Of a stretch of 20,485 nucleotides of DNA, positions 13,466-20,485 are shown one piece after another. This DNA is from CAYHZG01 sp964361105 (GTDB lineage Bacteria > Patescibacteriota > Minisyncoccia > 2-02-FULL-40-12): positions 1 to 20,485 of the forward strand of contig CAYHZG010000006.1 of NCBI GenBank assembly GCA_964361105.1, written 5' to 3'. How positions within the stretch are numbered: position 1 is the stretch's first letter; each line of letters begins with the position of its first letter. The translations under genes and the position numbers were made by a program. The notes under the pieces are model-generated. The model was not told the origin of the DNA and did no database searches. It worked only from the letters and a program-made list of their open reading frames with translations.

Positions 13466-15226
13466 ATGACTCCTACTAGAATTAGGAAAACAATTCGCAG
13501 AACAATCAGAACAAGAACTCCCAAACCCTTAAAAGAAAGAGGGCCGGTTTCGGCCGATGAACTTAGAATCATTCCCCTGGGAGGCCTGGAAGAAGTCGGC
13601 CGCAATATGACCGTTTTTGAATATAACGACGACATTGTAATTTTGGACATGGGCCTTCAATTTCCCGAAGAAGACATGCCGGGAATTGATTATATTATCC
13701 CTGATGTCCGTTATCTGGAAGGTAAGGAAAAAAATATCCGCGGGGTGATTTTTTCTCACGGCCACCTTGACCATATCGGCGCCGCGCCGCATCTTCTACC
13801 AAAGCTTGGCTGGCCACCTGTCTATGCGAGCCGCCTAACACTCTTTTTGCTTCGCAAACGACTTGAAGAATCCAAGCTCAACCAGTACCTAGTGGCTCAT
13901 GAAATCAACTCGGCTAGCGAAGAATTATTTTTGGGTGACTATTTCAAGGTTAATCTCTTTGAAGTGACCCACAGCATCATGGATGCCATGGGCGTAATTT
14001 TACAGACGCCGGTAGGCAATATTATTCATCCTGGCGACTGGCGTTATGATTTGAGTCCGGTCAAGGGCAAACCAACCGACTTTTCGCACTTGGCCCGCTG
14101 GAACACCAAAGAAAAACCGTCTGTCTTAATGATGGAATCGCTCGGCTCTACCAAAGAAGGAAGTCAGTTATCCGAATCAGAGGTTTATAAAAATATCAGA
14201 AAAATAATTGAGACGGCACCTGGCCGCATCATCATCGCCACCTTTGCTTCAATGGTTGAACGAGTGGCCCAAATCGTCAGTATTGCCGAAGAGCTCGGGA
14301 AAAAAGTGGCCCTTGACGGTCTTTCAATGAAAATGAATATTGAGATCGCCAAAAAAATCGGCTATCTCAAATTCAACCCCAATGTCATGATTGACATAAA
14401 AAACATCCATGACTACCCGCCTAATAAAGTCATCGCCGTTGTCACCGGCGCCCAGGGAGAGGACCGGGCGGTTTTAATGCGCATCGCCAACGGCGACCAC
14501 CGCCATATTAAAATAGAAAAATCAGATACCATTGTTTTTTCCTCATCGGTCATTCCGGGCAATGAACGGACTATTCAGCGCTTAAAAGACAATCTCTACC
14601 GGCAGGGCGCTAATGTAATCCATAAAGAAATCATGGATGTGCATTCGGGCGGCCATGCTTTGATTGAAGACATTAAACTCTTAATCAGGCAGGTCAAACC
14701 AAAATATCTTTTGCCGGTTTACGCTAATCACTACTTGCTTTGCGAAGGGGCCAAAGTTGCCGAATCAGATGGCTTTCCAAAACAAAATATATTCATTCTT
14801 GATAACGGTAGCATCGGCATCTTTAATAAACAGGGCTTTCATGTCTCTCAAGAAAAAACTCCAATCCAGTATGTTTTTGTTGACGGCCTCGGCATCGGCG
14901 ACATCGGCAACGTCGTCTTGCGTGACCGACAGGTCCTGGCCCAGGATGGCATGTTCGTTATCATCGCTACGGTTGATTCCAGAACCGGCCGGGTCCGCAC
15001 CAGTCCCGATATCATTTCCCGCGGCTTTGTCTATCTTCGCGAAAACACCGATCTTTTAAGCGAAGTCAGGAAAAGGGTCAGAGCCATTGTCGAAAGAAAG
15101 ACCGTTGGCCGCCGCCCCATAAATTGGATCTACCTGAAAGATGAAATCAAAGAAAAAATCGGCTCGTTTTTGTTCCAAAAAACCGAGCGTCGACCTATGG
15201 TATTGCCAGTAGTGATTGAAGTTTAA
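13466..15226 (+). CDS. rnj: Ribonuclease J
   Basis: A 586-residue metallo-beta-lactamase/beta-CASP RNase with both 5'-3' exonuclease and endonuclease activity in mRNA decay and rRNA maturation. A basic N-terminal tail of about 30 residues (arginine and lysine rich) precedes the core, which starts RIIPLGGLEEVGRNM. The zinc motif SHGHLDHIG is at residues 97-105. Further landmarks are NIIHPGDWRYDL, the beta-CASP FSSSVIPGNE, and VHSGGHA, followed by a C-terminal domain ending LPVVIEV. Length is usual. The ATG is only 5 nt behind the tRNA-Leu CCA end, so tRNA maturation would leave an almost leaderless mRNA. trpS starts directly at the next base after its stop. Confidence 0.96.
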   Translation: MTPTRIRKTIRRTIRTRTPKPLKERGPVSADELRIIPLGGLEEVGRNMTVFEYNDDIVILDMGLQFPEEDMPGIDYIIPDVRYLEGKEKNIRGVIFSHGHLDHIGAAPHLLPKLGWPPVYASRLTLFLLRKRLEESKLNQYLVAHEINSASEELFLGDYFKVNLFEVTHSIMDAMGVILQTPVGNIIHPGDWRYDLSPVKGKPTDFSHLARWNTKEKPSVLMMESLGSTKEGSQLSESEVYKNIRKIIETAPGRIIIATFASMVERVAQIVSIAEELGKKVALDGLSMKMNIEIAKKIGYLKFNPNVMIDIKNIHDYPPNKVIAVVTGAQGEDRAVLMRIANGDHRHIKIEKSDTIVFSSSVIPGNERTIQRLKDNLYRQGANVIHKEIMDVHSGGHALIEDIKLLIRQVKPKYLLPVYANHYLLCEGAKVAESDGFPKQNIFILDNGSIGIFNKQGFHVSQEKTPIQYVFVDGLGIGDIGNVVLRDRQVLAQDGMFVIIATVDSRTGRVRTSPDIISRGFVYLRENTDLLSEVRKRVRAIVERKTVGRRPINWIYLKDEIKEKIGSFLFQKTERRPMVLPVVIEV

Positions 15227-16285
15227 ATGACACGAATATTATCAGGCATTCGCCCGTCTGGAAAACTACATCTTGGCAACTATCTTGGCGCCATAAAAAA
15301 CTGGATCGAACTGCAAGATCGCCAGGATATCGATTTGGCAGTTTTTATGATTGCTGATTATCATGGAATTACCACTCCATTTGATCCAAAAAAATATAGT
15401 GAGCAAATTTTAGAAACAGCATGTGAATTTTTGGCCGCTGGCCTTGATTATAAAAAAGTTTTACTTATTCGTCAGTCACAAATACCACAACATACAGAGT
15501 TAGCTTGGATCTTCTCTTCAATAACTCCTGAAACCTTTTTTAGACGTTTGCCAACTTTTACAGAAAAAATCAAAGAAGTAATAGAAAAAAAAGTTGGGGT
15601 TTTGCCAGAAGATTTTGATATAAATAAAACAAAATATCTACAAGGATACTTTCAAGATATACCAGATATAAGCCTTGGTTTACTTGCTTATCCGGCTTTA
15701 ATGGCTGCAGATATTTTAATCTATAAAGCCAATCTTGTTCCTGTGGGTCAAGATCAACTACCGCATATTTATTTAACAAATGAGATAGTAAAAAGATTTA
15801 ACTCAAAATTCGGAGAAACTTTTGGAGTAGTAAAAGAATATATAGCAGAGGGGGCTAAAATTATGTCTTTACAAAACCCAAAACAGAAGATGTCCAAAAG
15901 TGCAGATGAGGGTATTGCTTTAAATGATTCACCTAGTGAGATAAAAGAAAAAATTAAAAAAGCAGTTACTGACTCAGGAAAAGAAATAATTTATGAACCT
16001 CAGAAAAAACCAGCTATATCAAATTTAATTACATTATATAAAATCTTTTCAAGAAAATCTTTAGAAGAAATCAAAAATCAATATGAAGGCAAGACTTATA
16101 TTCAATTTAAAGATGACCTAGCTGAAATAATTATAGAGTTTCTGAAACCGTTTCAAAAAAGATATAGTGAATTTAAAAGTGACTCTGAGGAAGTTAAGAA
16201 AATCTTGGAAATTTCTGAAGGAATAGCACGCAATGAAGCCAAAAAAACTCTTCATGAAATCAAACAAAAAATAGGGCTACTCTGA
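15227..16285 (+). CDS. trpS: Tryptophanyl-tRNA synthetase
   Basis: A 352-residue class Ic synthetase that charges tRNA-Trp. The HIGH-equivalent KLHLGNY is at residues 13-19, preceded by the typical SGIRPSG. The second signature KMSKS is at 221-225 and the tryptophan/ATP region LLAYPALMAADIL at 152-164. Relative to common TrpRS there is an insertion of roughly 25 residues (about 118-147) before that segment. Its start codon abuts the rnj stop without a gap, so it is likely co-translated. The gene is visibly more AT-rich than rnj, with many ATA, AAA and TTA codons, which hints at a different origin or weaker expression constraint. Its 3' end overlaps the convergent HAD gene by 9 nt. Confidence 0.95.
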   Translation: MTRILSGIRPSGKLHLGNYLGAIKNWIELQDRQDIDLAVFMIADYHGITTPFDPKKYSEQILETACEFLAAGLDYKKVLLIRQSQIPQHTELAWIFSSITPETFFRRLPTFTEKIKEVIEKKVGVLPEDFDINKTKYLQGYFQDIPDISLGLLAYPALMAADILIYKANLVPVGQDQLPHIYLTNEIVKRFNSKFGETFGVVKEYIAEGAKIMSLQNPKQKMSKSADEGIALNDSPSEIKEKIKKAVTDSGKEIIYEPQKKPAISNLITLYKIFSRKSLEEIKNQYEGKTYIQFKDDLAEIIIEFLKPFQKRYSEFKSDSEEVKKILEISEGIARNEAKKTLHEIKQKIGLL

Positions 16286-17065
16286 AATTAAATAACGAAT
16301 CAAATTTTTTGTTTCCTCTACTCCTTTAACTTCAAAACATAAAACCCTGGTTTGCAGAGTGGCTTCGTCGTTTCCTTCCGGAGAAAAATCATTGCCAACA
16401 AATAGCATATCCTCAATCGGGATATCCAAATATTTTTCAATTTGCCTAATCCCATAAGCCTTATCAACGCCTTTGCGGGTTACATCAATTGATGTAAGGC
16501 CAGCTACTTTAGCTTCCATGTCCGGAAGATGTTTTTGTAGAATTTTTTCCATTCTTGATTGGATATCGGGATTTTCTTTATTCCATTTTTCTTTTAGCTC
16601 AAGCGGAGCTTCATTGCCAAGGGCTGAAAAAGTAATCTGTGTGCCCCTATCTTCAACCAATTCGCCATAAGTTTTTTCCGGGTGCTCATAATTAAGCTCT
16701 TTGAAAGTTTTTTCAAAGGCGGAAAAAACTTGATTTTTCTCTTTATTTGAAAGTTCGTCTCTATATACTTCTTTCCACCTACTGCCATTATATTTATAAA
16801 AAGTGGTGGCGGTGGTGGGAAATAAAAAAAGATTATTCAACAATTCTGATGGGGTTTGGAGTTTTGATAAAAGTTGGTGCTCGAATGTTTCAAATTTAGC
16901 GCCCCCGATCACGGCAACCATTTTATTCTCAAGTAGCTTTTTCAAAAGCTCGGCCATTTCTTCGTCCAAATCAAATTTGCTCTTTGTAAGCGTCCCGTCC
17001 AAGTCAAAAACAATGAGTTTTTTGTCTTTGGGCACCATCTCAATTGTATTCAATAAATTTTCCAT
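16277..17065 (-). CDS. HAD superfamily IIB phosphatase/phosphomannomutase-like
   Basis: A 262-residue haloacid dehalogenase protein. Motif I is VFDLDGTLTKSK (19-30) with the nucleophile and acid aspartates at D21 and D23. Motif IV/GNDxxxxGND is visible as VGNDFSPEGNDEATL (223-237). The type IIB cap resembles the eukaryotic-like phosphomannomutase and sucrose-phosphatase group (GVDKAYGIRQIEKYLDIP leading into motif IV). Phosphosugar substrate is likely but cannot be specified; a link with the PGI/PMI enzyme nearby is tempting. No ribosome site is seen. A second in-frame ATG at residue 10 (MVPKDKK) is an alternative start. Divergent from ychF and convergent with trpS. Confidence 0.85.
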   Translation of the reverse strand: MENLLNTIEMVPKDKKLIVFDLDGTLTKSKFDLDEEMAELLKKLLENKMVAVIGGAKFETFEHQLLSKLQTPSELLNNLFLFPTTATTFYKYNGSRWKEVYRDELSNKEKNQVFSAFEKTFKELNYEHPEKTYGELVEDRGTQITFSALGNEAPLELKEKWNKENPDIQSRMEKILQKHLPDMEAKVAGLTSIDVTRKGVDKAYGIRQIEKYLDIPIEDMLFVGNDFSPEGNDEATLQTRVLCFEVKGVEETKNLIRYLISE

Positions 17066-17070
17066 ATAAT

Positions 17071-17099
17071 TTGTTTCTTAGTTATTTTTAATATAATAT
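17071..17099 (+). promoter_or_regulatory. Probable promoter of ychF
   Basis: TTGTTT (17071-17076), 17-nt spacer, TAATAT (17094-17099), ending 11 nt before the ychF ATG. TATAAT also occurs at 17092-17097 with 15-nt spacing. The transcript would have a very short leader, which fits the lack of a ribosome site. Confidence 0.45.
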
Positions 17100-17110
17100 A
17101 GCATACTATT

Positions 17111-18124
17111 ATGTCTTTATCAGTCGGAATCGTTGGTCTGCCAAATGTCGGAAAAAGCACCCTCTTTAAAGCCATCACCAAAAAGCAGGTTGAGATAAAA
17201 AATTATCCATTCACCACGATTGAGCCGAATATAGGCGTGGTTGCCGTGCCCGATGAAAGAGTTGATGCCCTGGCAGAAATTTCAAAGTCAGCCAAAAAGA
17301 TTTATACCACTATTGAATTTATAGACATTGCTGGCTTGGTCAAAGGTGCGGCACAAGGTGAAGGATTGGGCAATCAATTTTTGGCTAATATTCGCGAGGT
17401 TGATGTGATTGCCCATATAGTTCGAATATTTGAGGATGAAAAGATTATTCGTTATGAAAATAAAATAGACCCCATTAGAACTGACGGTCGCCCAAGGCGA
17501 CCTACTTCTAACGGGGCGAGTCCAGCTAATGATATTGGGGTAATTGAAACTGAACTTGAATTGGCTGACCTTCAAACCAAAGAAAAAAGAAATGAAAAAA
17601 AGAATAAAGATTTGCCGCCGCTTCAGCTTTTGACTGATAAAAAAGTAATTTTTGTTCTGAATGTTTCTGAAAAACAATTGACCGAAGGATGGCGGCCAGA
17701 TGAAGAATTACTAAAAACGATGAATTGGCGAGACTTTGTGGTTCTTTCAACTCCCTTAGAATTAGCTTTATCAGAAGCAACTCCGGAAGAAAAAAAAGAA
17801 TACTTAACCGAGTTTAATATTAAAGAGAGCGGGTTAGATTCACTCATTAAGACCGCTTACAAAACTCTCGGCCTCATCACTTTCTTCACTACCGGCGATG
17901 ACGAGACTCGGGCCTGGACCGCCAAAAAAGGCGACTTAATTCCCAAAGCCGCCAGAGCCATCCATACTGATTTTGAAAAATTGTTTATCCGGGCCGAAGT
18001 GATAAACTGGGAAATCTTACTCGATGTTGGCAGTTGGACCGCCGCTAAATCAAAAGGTTCAATTAAAACCGTTGGCAAAGATTATATTATTCAAGATGGA
18101 GATGTAGTAGAAATTAAAATTTAG
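17111..18124 (+). CDS. ychF: Ribosome-associated ATPase/GTPase YchF (OLA1)
   Basis: A 337-residue Obg-related P-loop NTPase that binds ribosomes and, in this family, prefers ATP. The P loop GLPNVGKST is at residues 9-17, switch I NYPFTTIEPN at 31-40, and the G3 region DIAGLVKGA at 72-80. The C-terminal TGS domain starts about residue 260 and includes FFTTGDDETRAWT, AARAIHTDFEKLFIRAEV and DYIIQDGDVVEIKI. Compared with the usual sequence DPIRD-IEVIETEL, 17 residues (TDGRPRRPTSNGASPAN, 124-140) are inserted in frame between PIR and DIGVIETEL; they are encoded by a palindromic element. The insertion is in the helical region between the G domain parts. A promoter lies just upstream. Confidence 0.95.
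   Translation: MSLSVGIVGLPNVGKSTLFKAITKKQVEIKNYPFTTIEPNIGVVAVPDERVDALAEISKSAKKIYTTIEFIDIAGLVKGAAQGEGLGNQFLANIREVDVIAHIVRIFEDEKIIRYENKIDPIRTDGRPRRPTSNGASPANDIGVIETELELADLQTKEKRNEKKNKDLPPLQLLTDKKVIFVLNVSEKQLTEGWRPDEELLKTMNWRDFVVLSTPLELALSEATPEEKKEYLTEFNIKESGLDSLIKTAYKTLGLITFFTTGDDETRAWTAKKGDLIPKAARAIHTDFEKLFIRAEVINWEILLDVGSWTAAKSKGSIKTVGKDYIIQDGDVVEIKI
17475..17511 (+). repeat. Palindromic element inserted in frame in ychF
   Basis: A perfect 7-bp stem GGTCGCC-CAA-GGCGACC (17486-17502) is enclosed by TTAGAA (17475-17480) and TTCTAA (17506-17511), giving a nested palindrome of about 37 nt. It lies inside the stretch 17480-17530 that encodes the 17 extra residues not expected in YchF proteins. 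Confidence 0.75.
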
Positions 18125-18130
18125 GCGGGA

Positions 18131-18159
18131 TTGACCTGGTGAATCCTTTTTGCTACTTT
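18131..18159 (+). promoter_or_regulatory. Possible promoter of rpsF-ssb-rpsR
   Basis: TTGACC (18131-18136), 17-nt spacer, TACTTT (18154-18159), 6 nt before the ATG at 18166. If used, the rpsF mRNA would be essentially leaderless and the GTG at 18139 could not be a start. Confidence 0.35.
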
Positions 18160-18165
18160 AACTCA

Positions 18166-18630
18166 ATGGAAGAAACACTTCAGCGGCAGCAATACGAACT
18201 GGCTTTTCATCTCTCCCCTTCTTTCAGTGAAACTGAAGCCGAGGAAAAAAGGCGGGAGATTGAAGGTCTTATTTCCCAAAGCGGAGGCCTAGTGAGCCGT
18301 TACGGCGAGATAAAAAAAATCAAACTGGTTTATCCGATAAAAAAAGAACGATTTTCCAATTTTGGCTATATTGAATTTTTCGCCCCCAAGAATGCCGTTC
18401 AAAAAATAAACAAAGATCTTCTGGCTAGTGATGATATCCTCCGGCATCTAATGGTTAAAAAAGAAAAGGAAAGAATTGCAAAACCGAAATTAGCCAAGCC
18501 AAAAGTTCCGACTTCAGAGGCGTCAAGAATCCACGACAAAGAAACTGTCGATAAAAAACCAAAAGAAGAAAGAATTAAGGAAACCGAGGAATTGGACAAA
18601 AAGATTGAAGAAATTTTAGAAAAACTATGA
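18166..18630 (+). CDS. rpsF: 30S ribosomal protein S6
   Basis: A 154-residue S6 protein of the small subunit platform, partner of S18. The core reads QYELAFHLSPSFSE, then SRYGEIKKIKLVYPIKKERFSNFGYIEFFA (around residues 43-72), ending the domain with ASDDILRHLMVKKEKE. A C-terminal extension of about 50 residues, rich in lysine and glutamate, ends KKIEEILEKL and is probably a coiled tail. The ATG at 18166 is preferred over an in-frame GTG at 18139, whose added residues (NPFCYFNS) are unlike S6 and lie on a possible promoter. The stop overlaps the ssb start as ATGA. The order rpsF-ssb-rpsR is the widely conserved bacterial one. Confidence 0.94.
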   Translation: MEETLQRQQYELAFHLSPSFSETEAEEKRREIEGLISQSGGLVSRYGEIKKIKLVYPIKKERFSNFGYIEFFAPKNAVQKINKDLLASDDILRHLMVKKEKERIAKPKLAKPKVPTSEASRIHDKETVDKKPKEERIKETEELDKKIEEILEKL

Positions 18631-19172
18631 ACTTAAACAAAGTATATCTCATTGGGCGTTTAGCATCAGATCCGGAATTCAGAACCACTCTAGGCGGCCA
18701 GGAAGTCGCCACTTTAAGAATTGCTACCAATCGAGTTTGGAATGATCGGGCAAGCGGCCAAAGGAATGAAGCAACTGAATTCCATAGTGTCGTAGTCTGG
18801 GGCCGCCTGGCTCAAATAGCCAACCAGTATTTGAATAAAGGATCCTTAACCATGATTGAGGGACGGCTCCAAACCAGGAGTTGGGAGGGCCAGGATGGAG
18901 TCAAAAGATACAGAACCGAAATAGTGGCCGAAAACTTGCAGCTTGGACCAAAACCAAAAGACTCTTCCTCTGCTGCCCCTGCTTCAGCAGGGATGGCTCT
19001 AAAGACCGGGACTATGGAGGGTAAAGAAGACCAGTCCTCCAAAGCTTTAACAAAGGAGGAAATCCCAGTGGTTAATGAAGATGAACCACCGGCAGAAGCC
19101 ACGCTCAGAGGGGCCATGGCCGAATCAGAAATTGAAGAAGAAGAGGTTCAACTGAAAGACGTTCCGTTTTAA
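18627..19172 (+). CDS. ssb: Single-stranded DNA-binding protein
   Basis: A 181-residue SSB that coats single-stranded DNA in replication and repair. The OB-fold starts MNLNKVYLIGRLASDPEFR and includes EFHSVVVWGRLAQIANQYLNKGSLTMIEGRL and the strand with TEIVAENLQLG (to about residue 110). A low-complexity linker rich in A, P, S and E follows. The C-terminus is acidic and ends EEEEVQLKDVPF, matching the DDDIPF-type tip used to recruit partner proteins. Its ATG overlaps the rpsF stop (ATGA) and it ends 2 nt before rpsR, as expected for the ribosomal operon. Confidence 0.96.
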   Translation: MNLNKVYLIGRLASDPEFRTTLGGQEVATLRIATNRVWNDRASGQRNEATEFHSVVVWGRLAQIANQYLNKGSLTMIEGRLQTRSWEGQDGVKRYRTEIVAENLQLGPKPKDSSSAAPASAGMALKTGTMEGKEDQSSKALTKEEIPVVNEDEPPAEATLRGAMAESEIEEEEVQLKDVPF

Positions 19173-19174
19173 GC

Positions 19175-19396
19175 ATGGTCTGCATCGCCTGCCAGAAAAA
19201 CATTCAAAAATTTGATTACAAAAACTCAAGGGAATTGAGACAATTTTTAAATCCGGAGTTGGAAATAAAAAAAGGGAGATACAATAATCTCTGCAAAAAG
19301 CACCAGCGGCGCTTGGCCCAAAGCATTAAAATCGCAAGAGAACTTGCCCTCCTGGCTACTAGCCCGAAACAAGAAAGGTTGTCCAACCGTTCATAG
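19175..19396 (+). CDS. rpsR: 30S ribosomal protein S18
   Basis: A 73-residue S18 that packs against S6. The core is DYKNSRELRQFLNPELEIKKGRYNNLCKKHQRRLAQSIKIARELALL. The N-terminus has C3-x2-C6 (MVCIACQKN), and with C-x2-H in the NNLCKKHQRR segment it resembles the zinc-binding form of S18. The start is 2 nt after the ssb stop. The last codons overlap the left arm of the large inverted-repeat structure that follows (from 19381), so the C-terminal residues VQRS-like tail (LSNRS) are shaped by that element. Confidence 0.94.
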   Translation: MVCIACQKNIQKFDYKNSRELRQFLNPELEIKKGRYNNLCKKHQRRLAQSIKIARELALLATSPKQERLSNRS

Positions 19397-19644
19397 GATA
19401 AATCAATTTAGAAGCTAAAGAATATTCAAGTTCAAGGAAGGCCGAGGAAAATGTACTTTGATACATTGACGAGGCCTGACACAGAAATTGAACATAAATT
19501 TAGCTTCCCTCAGAGGGCGTGAAGATTTTGGCCAAATTCTTTGTCGCTCGTCGCTCATGTAGCGAAGTACACTTCGCTCCGAGCTCCTCGAATTTGTCTC
19601 AAAATTTTCACGCTAAATTGATTTGCCCCTGTGAACGGTTGGAC
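19381..19644. repeat. 264-nt nested inverted-repeat structure between rpsR and recA
   Basis: The outer arms pair GTCCAACCGTTCA (19381-19393) with TGAACGGTTGGAC (19632-19644) and AAATCAATTTAG (19400-19411) with CTAAATTGATTT (19613-19624), with one internal loop. Inside are two arms. Arm 1: GAAGCTAAA (19411-19419) with TTTAGCTTC (19499-19507), capped by GGCC/GGCC and AATGTA-CTTTGA-TACATT (19450-19467). Arm 2: GCGTGAA (19517-19523) with TTCACGC (19607-19613), ATTTTG/CAAAAT, CAAATTC/GAATTTG, GCTCG/CGAGC and AGCGAAG-TACA-CTTCGCT (19561-19578). No open frame or terminator T-run is seen. It may be a structured RNA, a MITE-like element or a cruciform; no known RNA family was recognised. Confidence 0.8.
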
Positions 19645-19684
19645 TATATTGGACTATAATTGATTCATCCTGTGAGCGACTCGG

Positions 19685-20485
19685 CTATACTTCTTCTTTA
19701 AACGCCGCTTCTTTTACTTTTTTAGTAATCTCTTCAGCCATCTTTCCATTGTCTTTCAAAAAACTTCTGGCCGATTCAAGGCCTTGGCCGAGTTTTATTT
19801 TATCAAAATTATACCAGGCACCCGAGCGAGCTAAAACGCCATATTTGACTCCTGAATTAACTAAGTCCGAGAGATGAGAAATGCCTTCATTATACAAAAT
19901 ATCAAACTCGGCTTGCCGGAATGGCGGGGCAACTTTGTTTTTCACCACTTTAGCCCGGTGCCGGCCGCCAATAATTTTTTCGCCAGATTGAACCTGAGCA
20001 ATGCGGCGGACATCAATTCTAACCGAAGAGTAAAATTTTAAGGCCTTGCCGCCAGTGGTGGTCTCGGGATTGCCAAACATAATTCCGATTTGGTGCCGAA
20101 TCTGATTTATAAAAATTAAAACAGTCCTTGATTTGGCTAGTACGGCAGTGAGTTTTCTTAAAGCATGGCTCATTAACCGGGCCTGTAAACCCATATGCTG
20201 CTGACCCATATCACCGTCAATTTCAGCCTTGGGAGTTAAGGCCGCGACCGAATCAACCACAATCACATCCATTGCTCCTGACTTAATAAGAGTCTCTACT
20301 ATCTCAAGAGCTTGTTCGCCGTGATCCGGCTGGGAAATCAAAAGATCATCAATTTTGACCCCGATTTTTTTGGCGTATTCCGGATCCAAAGCATGCTCGG
20401 CATCAACAAAAGCAGCCAGGCCTCCGCGTCTTTGAGCTTCAGCCACGACATGTAAAGCCAAAGTGGTCTTGCCGCTTGATTCGGG
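19685..20485 (-). CDS. recA: Recombinase RecA, N-terminal part beyond window
   Basis: A 267-codon piece of RecA, the ATP-dependent strand-exchange and SOS co-protease filament. The frame is open to the window edge and begins within the Walker A motif (PESSGKTT), so the first roughly 60 residues are outside. An apparent start at 20461 is only the TTG leucine codon after that motif. Also visible are AAFVDAEHALDP, Walker B DVIVVDSVAAL, the loop region LQARLMSHALRKL, FINQIR, MFGNPETTTGGKALKFYSSVRIDVRR and the C-terminal domain ending AAFKEEV. GQQHMG is found where many RecA proteins have GDSHVG. It is convergent with rpsR across the large inverted-repeat structure. Confidence 0.97.
   Translation of the reverse strand, partial: PESSGKTTLALHVVAEAQRRGGLAAFVDAEHALDPEYAKKIGVKIDDLLISQPDHGEQALEIVETLIKSGAMDVIVVDSVAALTPKAEIDGDMGQQHMGLQARLMSHALRKLTAVLAKSRTVLIFINQIRHQIGIMFGNPETTTGGKALKFYSSVRIDVRRIAQVQSGEKIIGGRHRAKVVKNKVAPPFRQAEFDILYNEGISHLSDLVNSGVKYGVLARSGAWYNFDKIKLGQGLESARSFLKDNGKMAEEITKKVKEAAFKEEV

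Noticed and set aside
18139..18165. GTG start for rpsF
   Set aside because: The extra residues do not resemble S6 and overlap a possible promoter; the ATG at 18166 fits the family start.
20459..20461. A start codon for recA at this TTG
   Set aside because: It is the leucine codon directly after the Walker A lysine/threonines; the open frame continues to the window end.
1..20485. CRISPR arrays, insertion sequences with transposases, rRNA genes
   Set aside because: No regularly spaced direct repeats, transposase motifs or rRNA-like sequence were seen.

Overview
The window looks like a piece of a Candidate Phyla Radiation (Patescibacteria, probably Parcubacteria-like) chromosome. This is inferred from gene content and layout: short intergenic gaps, few Shine-Dalgarno sites, a LemA-HtpX pair, a PGI/PMI-type sugar isomerase, a short UvrC without the C-terminal HhH region, a large substrate-binding protein anchored by an N-terminal helix, and a C-terminal-VR protein of the kind diversified by retroelements in CPR genomes. 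TGA is used as a normal stop (for example rpsF). Taxonomy was not tested by any search.

Layout. 1-1495 (minus): partial tRNA-Ser(GGA), htpX, lemA. 1513-3519 (minus): a pyrimidine cluster pyrE-pyrD-small ORF, with an intrinsic terminator at its end and a terminator-like hairpin between pyrE and pyrD. 3616-5734 (minus): groES-groEL, separated by a 187-nt spacer rich in inverted repeats, with a promoter upstream of groES. 5761-7572: a diversity-generating retroelement (DGR). It has a target gene with its variable repeat (VR) at the extreme 3' end, a template repeat (TR) 473 bp away on the same strand, an avd-like fragment on the opposite strand, and the C-terminal tail of a reverse transcriptase. 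7546-8496 (minus): a putative nucleotidyltransferase. 8525-12311 (plus): uvrC, a PF04020-like membrane protein, secG, and an oligopeptide-type substrate-binding protein. 12403-16285 (plus): PGI/PMI isomerase, tRNA-Leu(CAG), RNase J, trpS. 16277-17065 (minus): a HAD phosphatase. 17111-19396 (plus): ychF, then rpsF-ssb-rpsR. 19381-19644: a large nested inverted-repeat structure between convergent rpsR and recA. 19685-20485 (minus): recA, cut by the window end.

The strongest discovery is the DGR. TR and VR (106 bp each) differ at 15 positions. Fourteen are at TR adenines on the minus strand (14 of 30 adenines changed), against only 1 of 76 non-adenine positions. That is the signature of adenine-directed mutagenic retrohoming. 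The cassette looks crippled in cis: the RT keeps only about 95 C-terminal codons without the catalytic YxDD region, and the avd-like gene lacks its N-terminal part. The promoter, ribosome site, VR, TR and terminator all look intact, so the locus is either a recent fossil or depends on an RT supplied in trans.

A second theme is a set of palindromic elements inserted into genes and spacers: two separate in-frame insertions in uvrC, one in ychF, one spanning the start codon of the sugar isomerase gene, one between groES and groEL, and the large one after rpsR. Several share arms (GAGCAC/GTGCTC; TACGGGGCA-like), suggesting a mobile or amplified small palindrome family tolerated in coding sequence.
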